This document shows positions 34,592 to 43,456 of a stretch of 64,000 nt of DNA, piece by piece. This stretch comes from an uncultured Gammaproteobacteria bacterium (lineage in GTDB: Bacteria > Pseudomonadota > Gammaproteobacteria > Arenicellales > JAANXG01). Made by a program: the position numbers and the translations under genes. The notes under the pieces were generated by a model. It was not told the origin of the DNA, searched no databases, and saw only the letters and a program-made list of their open reading frames with translations. Location: the NCBI GenBank assembly GCA_947259175.1, contig CAMYKW010000015.1, positions 33,579 to 97,578 on the forward strand. Direction: 5' to 3'. Every line of letters begins with the position of its first letter. The first letter of the stretch is position 1.

Positions 34592-34747
34592 GTGAGCGAA
34601 TTTTTTAACATGGGGGGTTACGCCTTCTACGTGTGGACCTCCTACGGCGTTGCCTTCGCAGTATTGTTGATCAACGTCATCGTTCCCATAATGCGCCGGC
34701 AAAGGCTGTTGCGCGATTTGCGACGTATGAAATCGAGGAAAACTTAA
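34592..34747 (+). CDS. ccmD: CcmD, small membrane protein of the Ccm system
   Basis: This 51-residue frame starts at GTG, 2 bases after ccmC, and its TAA overlaps the ccmE ATG by one base (TAATG). The sequence MSEFFNMGGYAFYVWTSYG followed by a transmembrane helix and an Arg-rich C-terminus is the CcmD pattern. CcmD helps release holo-CcmE. Confidence 0.92.
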   Translation: MSEFFNMGGYAFYVWTSYGVAFAVLLINVIVPIMRRQRLLRDLRRMKSRKT

Positions 34748-35199
34748 TGAGTCCTACACAGAGACAACGGCTGATGGTGGTCGTTATATTAGTTCTAGGT
34801 ATCGGCATCGCGGCAACATTGACTTTGCTGGCGTTTCAAAAAAATCTGCTTTACTTCGTCACACCAACGCAGATCAAGAGCGGTGAACTCCCCCAGCAGC
34901 GCCAGTTCCGCGTCGGCGGCATTGTGGTCGAGGGCACGCTGCAACGCGAAGGAGTTAAGGTGCAGTTCGACCTCACCGATACCGCAAACAGTGTTACCGT
35001 GGTGTACAGCGGCATCCTGCCGGATCTATTTCGGGAGGGACAGGGGATCGTTGCCAACGGCAAGTTGACGGACGGCGGCGTGTTTGAGGCGTCCGAGGTG
35101 TTGGCCAAGCATGACGAGAACTATATGCCGCCGGAGGTGTCCGAGGCCCTGGAAACTGCAAAAAACCTTCCGCAAAAATTTAAAGGGCATCCCAAATGA
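34747..35199 (+). CDS. ccmE: CcmE haem chaperone
   Basis: The ATG at 34747 gives 150 residues. One N-terminal anchor (about 8-29) is followed by an OB-fold beta-barrel. His122 and Tyr126 (AKHDENYMPP) are the haem-attachment residues; His binds haem covalently and Tyr assists. It carries haem in the periplasm from CcmC to CcmF. The stop overlaps the ccmF start by four bases. Confidence 0.96.
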   Translation: MSPTQRQRLMVVVILVLGIGIAATLTLLAFQKNLLYFVTPTQIKSGELPQQRQFRVGGIVVEGTLQREGVKVQFDLTDTANSVTVVYSGILPDLFREGQGIVANGKLTDGGVFEASEVLAKHDENYMPPEVSEALETAKNLPQKFKGHPK

Positions 35200-37178
35200 T
35201 TCCTGAGATCGGACAGTACGCACTCATCCTCGCGTTTTGTGTGGCGCTGGTGCAGACCGTTTTTCCCCTGGCGGGCACAGTGGTCGGCAATCGCAACTGG
35301 ATCGCCGTTGCGCGCCCCGCCACCTGGGCACATTTGTTGATGGCGGTCATCGCTTACGGGTGCTTGACCTATGCATTCGTCGTCAATGATTTTTCGGTTG
35401 CCTATGTGGCGCAACACTCCAACTCAGAGCTGCCGCTGGTGTACCGGATCTCCGGGGTCTGGGGGGCTCACGAAGGATCGCTGTTGTTATGGGTGTTGAT
35501 TCTCGCCGTCTGGAGCGGCGCGGTAAGCCTATTCAGCCGCAGCGTCCCCGAAGACATGGTGGCGCGGGTACTCAGTGTGATGGGTATGGTCAGTATCGGT
35601 TTTCTATTGTTCACCTTGCTGACCTCAAATCCGTTCGAGCGTCTATTGCCCGCGGCGGCCAATGGCCGGGATCTCAATCCGTTGCTGCAGGATTTCGGGC
35701 TGGCGATACATCCGCCGATGTTGTACATGGGCTACGTCGGATTTTCGGTGGCGTTTGCGTTCGCCGTTGCGGCGATGCTCAGCGGACGGCTGGATGCCGC
35801 GTGGGCGCGCTGGTCACGGCCGTGGACTAACGTGGCGTGGTCGTTCCTGACCATCGGCATCGCCCTGGGGAGCTGGTGGGCTTACTACGAACTCGGTTGG
35901 GGCGGCTGGTGGTTCTGGGACCCGGTGGAAAATGCCTCGTTCATGCCGTGGCTGGTCGGCACCGCGTTGATCCATTCCCTGGCGGCGACGGAAAAACGCG
36001 GCGCATTCAAGGCGTGGACCGTACTGCTGGCGGTGTTCGCGTTTTCGTTGAGCCTGTTGGGGACCTTCCTGGTGCGCTCCGGGGTGCTCACGTCGGTGCA
36101 CGCTTTCGCCACCGATCCGGCGCGGGGGGTGTTCATTCTGGCGTTTCTGGCCGTGGTGATCGGCGGCTCACTGGCGCTGTATGCATGGCGCGCGCCGCAG
36201 ATCCGCAGCCGCGTCGGTTTCGCATTGGTGTCCCGCGAATCGGGTCTGTTGTTGAATAACGTATTGCTGGTGGTGGTATGCGCCACGGTGTTATTGGGTA
36301 CGCTTTATCCGCTGTTATTGGACGCCATGGGCCTGGGTAAGATCTCCGTCGGCCCGCCGTACTTCAATTCGGTGTTTATTCCGCTGACCGTGCCTCTCGC
36401 CGCGATGGTGGGGCTGGGGGCGATGGCGCGCTGGAAGAAAGACAACTTTACGGCGTTGCTGCGGCACACCCGCGTGCCGCTGGCGGCGAGCATCGTCATC
36501 GGCCTCGCCTTGCCGTTCCTGGCCGAGGGCCGATATTCGTGGTCCGCGGCTGTGGGGCTGACGCTGGCCACCTGGGTAACCGCCACCACGCTGCAGGGCG
36601 TCTATGACCGGGTGGCCAACAAGAAACGCCCGCTGGCGGCGCTGACCGCCATCCCGCGGGGCTTCTGGGGCATGACCGTGGCGCATCTGGGCATTGCCGT
36701 TTTTACCGTCGGCATAACATTAACCAACATCTACTCGGTGGAAACGGACATCAGCATGGAGCCTGGCGACAAGCACTCCATCGCCTCGTACACGTTCCGC
36801 TTCGAGGGGGTGGCCCAGGTACCGGGGGCCAACTACACGGCGCAACAGGGATTGTTCACCGTATTTAAAGGGGACGACCGCGTGACCAGACTCAAGCCCG
36901 AGAAGCGGGTTTACCTGGTGAACACCAACCCCATGACCGAAGCCGCCATCGATCCCGGCCTGACTCGGGATTTGTACGTGTCGCTCGGCGACCCCGTGGG
37001 CGCCAATGCATGGACGGTACGCATCTACTACAAGTCATTCATACGCTGGATCTGGCTGGGCGCCATATTCATGGCGGTCGGCGCGGGTCTGGCGGCCACC
37101 GATCGGCGCTACCGGGCATTGTCGAAGCGGTCTGAGGAGGCGGCGGGAATTGAAGGAGCCACCGCGGGCGCCGCGTAA
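35196..37178 (+). CDS. ccmF: CcmF, haem lyase core subunit
   Basis: The 660-residue protein has about 15 transmembrane helices. The WWD domain is seen in GWWFWDPVENASFMPWL near residue 240. Conserved histidines include those in QHSNSELPL and AFKAWTVLL-adjacent loops typical of CcmF. It attaches haem from CcmE to apocytochromes with CcmH and CcmI. It overlaps ccmE by four bases. Confidence 0.96.
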   Translation: MIPEIGQYALILAFCVALVQTVFPLAGTVVGNRNWIAVARPATWAHLLMAVIAYGCLTYAFVVNDFSVAYVAQHSNSELPLVYRISGVWGAHEGSLLLWVLILAVWSGAVSLFSRSVPEDMVARVLSVMGMVSIGFLLFTLLTSNPFERLLPAAANGRDLNPLLQDFGLAIHPPMLYMGYVGFSVAFAFAVAAMLSGRLDAAWARWSRPWTNVAWSFLTIGIALGSWWAYYELGWGGWWFWDPVENASFMPWLVGTALIHSLAATEKRGAFKAWTVLLAVFAFSLSLLGTFLVRSGVLTSVHAFATDPARGVFILAFLAVVIGGSLALYAWRAPQIRSRVGFALVSRESGLLLNNVLLVVVCATVLLGTLYPLLLDAMGLGKISVGPPYFNSVFIPLTVPLAAMVGLGAMARWKKDNFTALLRHTRVPLAASIVIGLALPFLAEGRYSWSAAVGLTLATWVTATTLQGVYDRVANKKRPLAALTAIPRGFWGMTVAHLGIAVFTVGITLTNIYSVETDISMEPGDKHSIASYTFRFEGVAQVPGANYTAQQGLFTVFKGDDRVTRLKPEKRVYLVNTNPMTEAAIDPGLTRDLYVSLGDPVGANAWTVRIYYKSFIRWIWLGAIFMAVGAGLAATDRRYRALSKRSEEAAGIEGATAGAA

Positions 37179-37189
37179 GAACCAAGGCG

Positions 37190-37732
37190 ATGAGCGCAAA
37201 GACACGTTTTGTCATTCCAATCGTGGTGTTCGCGGTGCTGGTCGTGTTTCTCGGCATCGGCCTGACCTTGGACCCGCGCAAGGTGCCATCGCCGTTCATC
37301 GACAAACCGGCTCCGGCATTTTCCTTGCCGGCGCTGCACGACGGCAAGGTCAGCCTGAGCCCCGGGGACTTCAGCGGCCGCGTGTGGCTGCTGAACGTAT
37401 GGGCGTCTTGGTGCGTCGCATGCCGCGCGGAGCACGAGGTGCTGAAGGAACTGGCGCGGGAGAACATCGCGCCGATCATTGGGTTGAATTACAAGGACCG
37501 TCCCACGGACGCTAAGAACTGGTTGCGGCAGCTGGGTGATCCCTATCAGGCCTCGGCAGTCGATGCCGATGGTAAGGCCGGTATCGATTGGGGCGTCTAT
37601 GGGGTTCCTGAAACTTTCGTGATTGACCAACAAGGGATCGTACGCTACAAACATATTGGCCCCATCACCGCTGAAGAACTTCACGACAAAATCATTCCCC
37701 TGGTTAAGACCCTGAAGGAAAACAAGGCGTGA
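37190..37732 (+). CDS. ccmG: CcmG/DsbE periplasmic thiol reductase
   Basis: The 180-residue thioredoxin-fold protein has an N-terminal anchor (about 8-26). The active site is WASWCVACRAEH with Cys75 and Cys78; most CcmG proteins have CPTC or CPVC, so the Pro is replaced by Val here. GVYGVPETF contains the cis-Pro loop typical of CcmG. It keeps apocytochrome thiols reduced. It overlaps ccmH by four bases. Confidence 0.94.
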   Translation: MSAKTRFVIPIVVFAVLVVFLGIGLTLDPRKVPSPFIDKPAPAFSLPALHDGKVSLSPGDFSGRVWLLNVWASWCVACRAEHEVLKELARENIAPIIGLNYKDRPTDAKNWLRQLGDPYQASAVDADGKAGIDWGVYGVPETFVIDQQGIVRYKHIGPITAEELHDKIIPLVKTLKENKA

Positions 37733-38184
37733 GAACTCTGCTGTTAATCTGCTCGATACTGCTGGTATCCCTGCCCGCGCAGGCCGTCATTGAGTCCCGG
37801 ACCTTTACCGATCCGGCACAAGAAGAGCGGTACAAGGCCTTGATCAACGAGCTGCGCTGCCTGGTGTGTCAGAACCAGAATCTGGCGGACTCGAATGCGG
37901 ATCTGGCAAAGGATTTGCGGGAACAGACCTTCAATATGCTCGTCGGCGGCGCCAGTGATGCGGAAATCGTCGATTACATGGTGTCCCGATACGGCGACTT
38001 CGTGTTGTATCGACCGCCGTTCAAATCCACCACTTTGCCATTGTGGATCGGGCCATTCGTTTTACTGGGGCTGGGTGTATTGGGCTTGATTATCGTCATT
38101 CGACGGCGCAATCGCACGCAAGGCGCGGCGATGAGCGACGTGGAGCGCGACCAGGTCCGCCGTCTTTTGGACCAAGAGGATTAG
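37729..38184 (+). CDS. ccmH: CcmH, cytochrome c maturation thiol-disulphide protein
   Basis: The GTG start overlaps the ccmG stop. The 151-residue protein has a signal peptide (about 1-19), the LRCLVCQNQ motif (Cys44, Cys47) and a C-terminal membrane helix (about 105-124). It reduces apocytochrome CXXCH cysteines with CcmG. Confidence 0.95.
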   Translation: MRTLLLICSILLVSLPAQAVIESRTFTDPAQEERYKALINELRCLVCQNQNLADSNADLAKDLREQTFNMLVGGASDAEIVDYMVSRYGDFVLYRPPFKSTTLPLWIGPFVLLGLGVLGLIIVIRRRNRTQGAAMSDVERDQVRRLLDQED

Positions 38185-38199
38185 CCCCGCCATCTCGTC

Positions 38200-39507
38200 A
38201 TGAAAATCGTAGTTTTCTTTCTCATCGCAGCCGCTTTGTTGCTTGCCGCCATGGTCTTGGTGCTGCCCGCATTATTTGGCCGCGGCGCCCGCGAAAGCAC
38301 CAATCGCACCGCACAGAACCTCGCCATAGCCCGCGAGCGTCTGGCGGAACTCAAACTCCAGCGCGAGCGGGGCGATATCTCCGACTCCGAATACACCCAG
38401 GAGCGCGAGGACATCGAACGCGGGCTGGCCGACGATCTCGTCGCCGAACAACAGGAAAGCCATGGCGTCGAAACACGCTCGGGGCGATGGGCGGTGATGG
38501 CGGTCAGTTTCGGCATTCCGGTGCTCGCCGGCGCGTTGTATCTCGGCCTCGGTACACCGGCGTCCATCAGCGGCGTCGAGACCCAAGCCCCCGTCGCCAG
38601 CGCCGACAGCCGGCATCCGGAATCGATGGATACGATGGTGGCCAACCTGGCGGCCCGCCTGCAAGCCAACCCCAACGACGCCCAGGGGTGGTCGATGCTG
38701 GCGAATTCGTACATGGCGATGAAGCGTTTTCCCGATGCCGCTGCGGCGATGCGCAACCTGCGCCAGTTGGTGGGTGACGATCCCAACGTACTGGTGCGAT
38801 ACGCCGATGCCCTGGCAATGGTAAATGGCGGTCGGCTGGTCGGTGAACCGGCACAACTGGTCGAGCAGGCCCTCAGCGTCGATCCCAACAATACCCAGGG
38901 CCTTTGGATGGCGGGCATGGCCGCGCGTCAGCAGAACGATCTGCGCACGGCGCTCGCCCACTGGCGCAAACTGGAACCGGCGTTGGCCGACAAACCCGAT
39001 AACCTGGCGGAATTGCGGCGCCAGATTGCAGACGTGGAACAGCGCCTGGGCGGTCAGGCAGGCGCCGGACCCGAGGCCGTCGCGTCGGCGCCTGCGACAG
39101 CAGTGCAGCGGCCCCCGAATGCGGCGCCGGCCGCCACGGCTCCCCCGGGAACCGGCGGCGCGGCCTCGATCACCGTACGTGTGTCAGTGAATGAAGCATT
39201 GCAACAGAACATCGCGCCCACCGACCTGGTGTACATTTTCGCGCGCGCCCTCAAGGGCCCGCCGATGCCGGTTGCGGTGGTCAGGACACAGGCTGGCGAG
39301 CTGCCGGTGACGGTGACCCTGGACGACACTTCGGCGGTGATGCCGACGATGAAGCTGTCCAAGTTTGATGAAGTCATGGTGGGCGCGCGAATTTCCAAAA
39401 GCGGCACCGCGAATCCTCAAAGCGGCGATCTCAAGGGAGAAGTCGCGCCGGTAAGAACCAGCGGCGACGAACCGGTCTCGCTGACCATCTCCCAGGTTGT
39501 TCCTTAA
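38200..39507 (+). CDS. ccmI: CcmI, apocytochrome chaperone of the haem lyase complex
   Basis: The 435-residue protein has two transmembrane helices in the first 120 residues (about 3-25 and 97-118) and a heptad-like helix between them. TPR-like repeats follow at about 150-290 (NPNDAQGWSMLANSYMAMKR, DPNNTQGLWMAGMAA). A linker rich in Ala and Pro leads to a C-terminal beta domain. This is the CcmI/CcmH-fusion layout of gammaproteobacteria. It ends the ccm operon. Confidence 0.93.
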   Translation: MKIVVFFLIAAALLLAAMVLVLPALFGRGARESTNRTAQNLAIARERLAELKLQRERGDISDSEYTQEREDIERGLADDLVAEQQESHGVETRSGRWAVMAVSFGIPVLAGALYLGLGTPASISGVETQAPVASADSRHPESMDTMVANLAARLQANPNDAQGWSMLANSYMAMKRFPDAAAAMRNLRQLVGDDPNVLVRYADALAMVNGGRLVGEPAQLVEQALSVDPNNTQGLWMAGMAARQQNDLRTALAHWRKLEPALADKPDNLAELRRQIADVEQRLGGQAGAGPEAVASAPATAVQRPPNAAPAATAPPGTGGAASITVRVSVNEALQQNIAPTDLVYIFARALKGPPMPVAVVRTQAGELPVTVTLDDTSAVMPTMKLSKFDEVMVGARISKSGTANPQSGDLKGEVAPVRTSGDEPVSLTISQVVP

Positions 39508-39508
39508 C

Positions 39509-39608
39509 CCAGCTACTATTCTGAGGCAAGTAATATCAAGTACTTACTCTGTCTCTTCGTAGGATTGCCGTCGCGGATTCTCTAGCGCATACCAGGAATA
39601 GTAGCTGG
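39509..39608. repeat. 100-base segment bounded by 13-base perfect inverted repeats
   Basis: CCAGCTACTATTC (39509-39521) is the exact reverse complement of GAATAGTAGCTGG (39596-39608). The segment starts directly after the ccmI stop and ends one base before the panB stop codon. No target-site duplication is obvious. It may be a MITE-like remnant, a long cruciform, or a terminator between convergent genes. Confidence 0.55.
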
Positions 39609-39609
39609 A

Positions 39610-40428
39610 TCAGGTATAACAATGTTCCGGCGCAGGAAACGCGCCCGACTTTACTGCGTTAACAAAATCCGCGATCGCCCCCTGTACCCCATCGCGATTG
39701 CCGGCGAGAAAGTTTTTCACGAATTTGGCCGGCTTGCCGGGATACAACCCCAACATATCGTGCAATACCATGATCTGTCCGTCGGTGTGCGGGCCGGCGC
39801 CGATGCCGATCACCGGGACTTCCAGTTTTTCGCTGATTGCCTGGCCAAGTTCGGTGGGCACGCACTCCAGCAACAGGATATCGGCTCCGGCGTCCTGCAG
39901 AACCAACGCCTCGGCGATCATTTCCCTGGCCTTTTGCGGATCACGGCCTTGGACGCGATAACCGCCAAGATGATTCACCGACTGCGGTGTAAGGCCCATG
40001 TGGGCACACACCGGGATTCCGTGCTGCACCAGCAGGCGTGTCGAGTCGGCCAGCCATGCGCCGCCTTCGAGCTTGACCATCTGCGCGCCCTCGCGCATCA
40101 GGATAGCGGAGTTTTCGAGGGTCTTGATCTCCGAGTAGTAACTCATAAATGGCAGGTCCACCATCAGAAACGCACCCTGGTTACCGCGCTTGACGCACGC
40201 CGTGTGATACGCGACGTCCTCCACCGTCACCGGCAGGCTGCTGTCGTGCCCCTGAATCACCATGCCCAGTGAATCACCGACCAGGATCAACTCCACACCC
40301 GCACTGCTGACGAGATGGGCGGTGCAGTAGTCATAGGCCGTAAGGCTGGCGAACTTCTCCCCCGCCTGTTTCATTTTCATGAACGTCTTCACGTTGATGT
40401 TTTTACGTGGCGCCGCTTGCGTGGACAT
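39610..40428 (-). CDS. panB: 3-methyl-2-oxobutanoate hydroxymethyltransferase
   Basis: The 272-residue protein has the PanB TIM-barrel landmarks: TAYDYCTAHL, ELILVGDSLGMVIQGHD, HMGLTPQSVNHLGGYRVQG and VIGIGAGPHTDGQIMVLHDMLGL. The Mg-binding Asp and catalytic Glu (LLLECVPTEL) are present. It makes ketopantoate for coenzyme A. panC is not adjacent, which differs from the usual panBC pair. Confidence 0.96.
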   Translation of the reverse strand: MSTQAAPRKNINVKTFMKMKQAGEKFASLTAYDYCTAHLVSSAGVELILVGDSLGMVIQGHDSSLPVTVEDVAYHTACVKRGNQGAFLMVDLPFMSYYSEIKTLENSAILMREGAQMVKLEGGAWLADSTRLLVQHGIPVCAHMGLTPQSVNHLGGYRVQGRDPQKAREMIAEALVLQDAGADILLLECVPTELGQAISEKLEVPVIGIGAGPHTDGQIMVLHDMLGLYPGKPAKFVKNFLAGNRDGVQGAIADFVNAVKSGAFPAPEHCYT

Positions 40429-40600
40429 ATGGCTAAAACTGAGGAGTTATCCGCTGGGGGATAAACTGTACTCCAGGCGGCACCGAAAACAAAGCCGCTA
40501 CACACGATTACCGATCGGACATCCTTTGCAACACTCTGCCGAACTTGTCCATTGCGCGATCGACTGATAGGGTATTTGCATTCAAACCGAGCGGACTATT

Positions 40601-41158
40601 GTGATTACGATTATTGGCATTGCCGGCAGCCTGCGCAAAGAGTCTTTCAATCTGCGGCTGCTGCAGGCGGCCCAGGCGATGGCGCCGAAGCACCTGAAGA
40701 TTGAGATTGAAACGCTGCATGACATACCGCTGTACAACGCGGATATCGAGCAGGCCGAGGGCATCCCTGTCGCAGTGCAAAGACTGAAAGACCGCATCGC
40801 CGAAACCAATGGCCTGTTGATCGCATCACCGGAATACAACAATTCGCTGCCTGGTGTGCTCAAGAACGCCATCGATTGGCTGTCCCGTCCGCCGCAAGAC
40901 CAGGCCCGTGTGTTCCGGGGCCGGCCGGTGGCCATCATGGGCGCGACACCAGGGGGCATGGGCACCACGTTGTCTCAAACCGCCTGGCTTCCGGTACTGC
41001 GCAGCCTGGGCACCCGTCCCTGGTTCGGCCGCAGCCTTTATGTGTCCGCGGCTCACCAGGTATTCGACCAATACGGAATCATACAGGACGACGCATTGGG
41101 TGACCGGCTGCGGGATTTCGTCGCCGGCTTCGCGGCGTACGCGGCCGGCGAAAATTAA
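40601..41158 (+). CDS. NADPH-dependent FMN reductase family protein
   Basis: The 185-residue flavodoxin-fold protein starts at GTG. The phosphate-binding motif GIAGSLRKESFN is at the N-terminus, and SPEYNNSLPGVLKNAIDWLSRP and GGMGTT are conserved in ChrR/YieF-type quinone or chromate reductases. It likely reduces quinones or flavins in the cytoplasm. It is divergent from panB and convergent with fumC. Confidence 0.9.
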   Translation: MITIIGIAGSLRKESFNLRLLQAAQAMAPKHLKIEIETLHDIPLYNADIEQAEGIPVAVQRLKDRIAETNGLLIASPEYNNSLPGVLKNAIDWLSRPPQDQARVFRGRPVAIMGATPGGMGTTLSQTAWLPVLRSLGTRPWFGRSLYVSAAHQVFDQYGIIQDDALGDRLRDFVAGFAAYAAGEN

Positions 41159-41215
41159 CTCAGCTGCCGTATCGCTTACGACAGCGTTTCAGCTGGGAGG
41201 CGCGGGTGCGGCGCA

Positions 41216-42616
41216 TCACCCTTTTGGCTTCACCATGTCCTCCGGCACTACAAACTCGTCGAATTGCTCCGCAGTCAACAGGCCCAGATCGATCGCTGCC
41301 TGTTTCAGCGTAATGTTGTTTGCGTACGCGGTCTTCGCGATCTGCGCCGCTTTGTCGTAACCGATGTGCGGATTCAACGCCGTGACCAGCATCAGCGAAT
41401 TGCGCAGATTCTTTTGGATCGTCTGGTTGATCGGTTCGATGCCCTCCGCACAACGATTGTTGAAGGAACGAACTCCATCACTCAGCAAGCGGATTGATTG
41501 CAGCAAGTTGTAGATAATCACCGGTTTATACACATTCAACTCGAAATTTCCCTGGCTGGCGGCGAAACAGATTGACGCATCGTTGCCGAATACCTGGCAC
41601 ACGATCATGGTCAACGCCTCGGCCTGGGTGGGATTCACCTTGCCGGGCATAATCGAACTCCCGGGCTCGTTCGCCGGAATCGCAATCTCGCCGATACCGC
41701 AACGTGGTCCACTGGCCAGCCACCGCACGTCGTTGGCAATCTTCATCAGGTTCGCCGCTAAAGCCTTCAACGCGCCGCTGAGGTGGGCGATCGCGTCGTG
41801 CGAAGTCAATGCCTGAAACTTGTTCGCAGCGGAGACGAATTCCTTTCCGGTTGCTTGCGCCAGCGCCGCTGCGGTGCGTTCACCGAATTCCGGGTGGGCG
41901 TTGATTCCGGTGCCCACCGCGGTGCCGCCGATGGCCAGTGCCCGCACATGCGTCAGGGCCTGCCGGATCTGGACGGTGTTGGTCGCGAGCATGGCCGACC
42001 AGGCGCTGATTTCCTGCCCCAGGGTCAGCGGTGTCGCATCTTGCAGGTGAGTACGGCCGATTTTTATGATACCGGCGTTGTCTTCCGCCTTATCGTCCAG
42101 GGTGGCGCGCAGCGAGTCGACGGCCGGCAACAACGCGTCCTCGACTTCGATCACCGTCGCGATATGCATCGCAGTCGGAAATGTGTCGTTGGAACTCTGC
42201 GACATATTGACATGGTCGTTGGGATGAACCAGTTTGTTTTGCGTTAAATCACCACCGAGTATCTGCGTGGCGCGGTTCGCGATCACCTCGTTGCAGTTCA
42301 TATTGGTTTGTGTGCCGCTGCCGGTTTGCCATACCGCCAATGGGAACTGGTCGTCATGTTCGCCTTGCACAATTTCGTCACACGCTGCGAATATCGCATC
42401 TGTGAGTGACAGATCAAGACGGTCGAGTTGATGATTAACCAGCGCACAAGCCTTCTTGAGGCGCGCAAATGCGTGAATGAGTTGAAGCGGCATCTTTTCG
42501 CTGCCGATGTCGAAATTCCGCAGGCTGCGCTGGGTTTGCGCTCCCCACAACGCCTCGGCGGGAACCTGGATCTCACCCATCGTATCGTGTTCGATCCGGT
42601 CTGGTCGCGATGTCAT
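41216..42616 (-). CDS. fumC: Class II fumarate hydratase
   Basis: The ATG at 42616 has GGAGG eight bases before it and gives 466 residues. The family signature [11 protein letters not shown] is present, as are [10 protein letters not shown] and [16 protein letters not shown]. It interconverts fumarate and malate without an iron-sulphur cluster, so it tolerates oxygen. It may be co-transcribed with the gene upstream, but no shared function is obvious. Confidence 0.96.
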   Translation of the reverse strand: MTSRPDRIEHDTMGEIQVPAEALWGAQTQRSLRNFDIGSEKMPLQLIHAFARLKKACALVNHQLDRLDLSLTDAIFAACDEIVQGEHDDQFPLAVWQTGSGTQTNMNCNEVIANRATQILGGDLTQNKLVHPNDHVNMSQSSNDTFPTAMHIATVIEVEDALLPAVDSLRATLDDKAEDNAGIIKIGRTHLQDATPLTLGQEISAWSAMLATNTVQIRQALTHVRALAIGGTAVGTGINAHPEFGERTAAALAQATGKEFVSAANKFQALTSHDAIAHLSGALKALAANLMKIANDVRWLASGPRCGIGEIAIPANEPGSSIMPGKVNPTQAEALTMIVCQVFGNDASICFAASQGNFELNVYKPVIIYNLLQSIRLLSDGVRSFNNRCAEGIEPINQTIQKNLRNSLMLVTALNPHIGYDKAAQIAKTAYANNITLKQAAIDLGLLTAEQFDEFVVPEDMVKPKG

Positions 42617-42685
42617 CGTTATCACCTCCGGTTTGGCGGTCTTGTCACGGCGCCACCGAACAGCCTTGGTTCGGACGCATCTACC

Positions 42686-42710
42686 AACAGCTGTCGGCGA
42701 TTCAGCTGTT
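42686..42710 (-). terminator. Weak hairpin at the end of pcm
   Basis: AACAGCTG (42686-42693) and CAGCTGTT (42703-42710) form an eight-base-pair stem with a nine-base loop that overlaps the pcm stop codon. No T-run follows on the minus strand. Confidence 0.3.
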
Positions 42711-43364
42711 GCCCTTCACCATAGGCACAAAACCTACTGCCATGATGTCATCACGGGTGATGGAACCGTCGCGACGCCGCGTGATCAATGTCAGCATCTG
42801 CGTGCGCCACGCCGGGCCCACCGGTAACACCATCCGACCGCCGGGTTTCAATTGTTCGATTAGAGATCTCGGGACATCCTTCGGCGCTGCGGTGGCAATG
42901 ATCGCGTCGAACGGCGCATGTTCCGGCCAGCCAAGATAACCGTCTCCGGCGCGTACCATAACGTTACCATATCCCAAATCCGTCAAGCGCGTACGCGCAA
43001 GTGTCGCCAGGGACTCCACGACCTCGATCGAGTACACCTGTATCGCGATCTCCGCCAGTACCGCAGCTTGATATCCGGATCCGGTACCCACTTCCAGCAC
43101 CCGATGCTCGGACTCGAGACGCAGCAACTCGGTCATGATGGCCACGATGTAGGGCTGCGAGATGGTCTGGCCATGGCCGATGGGCAACGGCCTGTCCTCG
43201 TAGGCAAGGTGCTGCTGATCCTCGGGCACAAACAGGTGACGCGGCACCTTGCGCATCGCGCGCAGCACAGTCTCGTCTACTACCGGGGGACGACTGTCGT
43301 AAGGATTGTGGATCTGCGTATCAACCATCCGATTACGTTCGGATGCATGGTTCAGCTTTCCCAT
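42702..43364 (-). CDS. pcm: Protein-L-isoaspartate O-methyltransferase
   Basis: The 220-residue protein carries the SAM-binding motif [17 protein letters not shown] and the PCMT blocks [33 protein letters not shown] and GGRMVLPVG. It repairs isomerised aspartyl residues. The start at 43364 has no clear ribosome-binding site; an ATG 12 codons later (MVDTQIHNP) is a plausible alternative. Confidence 0.93.
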   Translation of the reverse strand: MGKLNHASERNRMVDTQIHNPYDSRPPVVDETVLRAMRKVPRHLFVPEDQQHLAYEDRPLPIGHGQTISQPYIVAIMTELLRLESEHRVLEVGTGSGYQAAVLAEIAIQVYSIEVVESLATLARTRLTDLGYGNVMVRAGDGYLGWPEHAPFDAIIATAAPKDVPRSLIEQLKPGGRMVLPVGPAWRTQMLTLITRRRDGSITRDDIMAVGFVPMVKGNS

Positions 43365-43456
43365 GTCGACGGCGCAAACTCCAAATTCAAGACGTAGGTG
43401 ATTGTCGCTGGCTCACTGCGATATCTCAACCCATGCGGGTGGCATTATTCGCGCCC

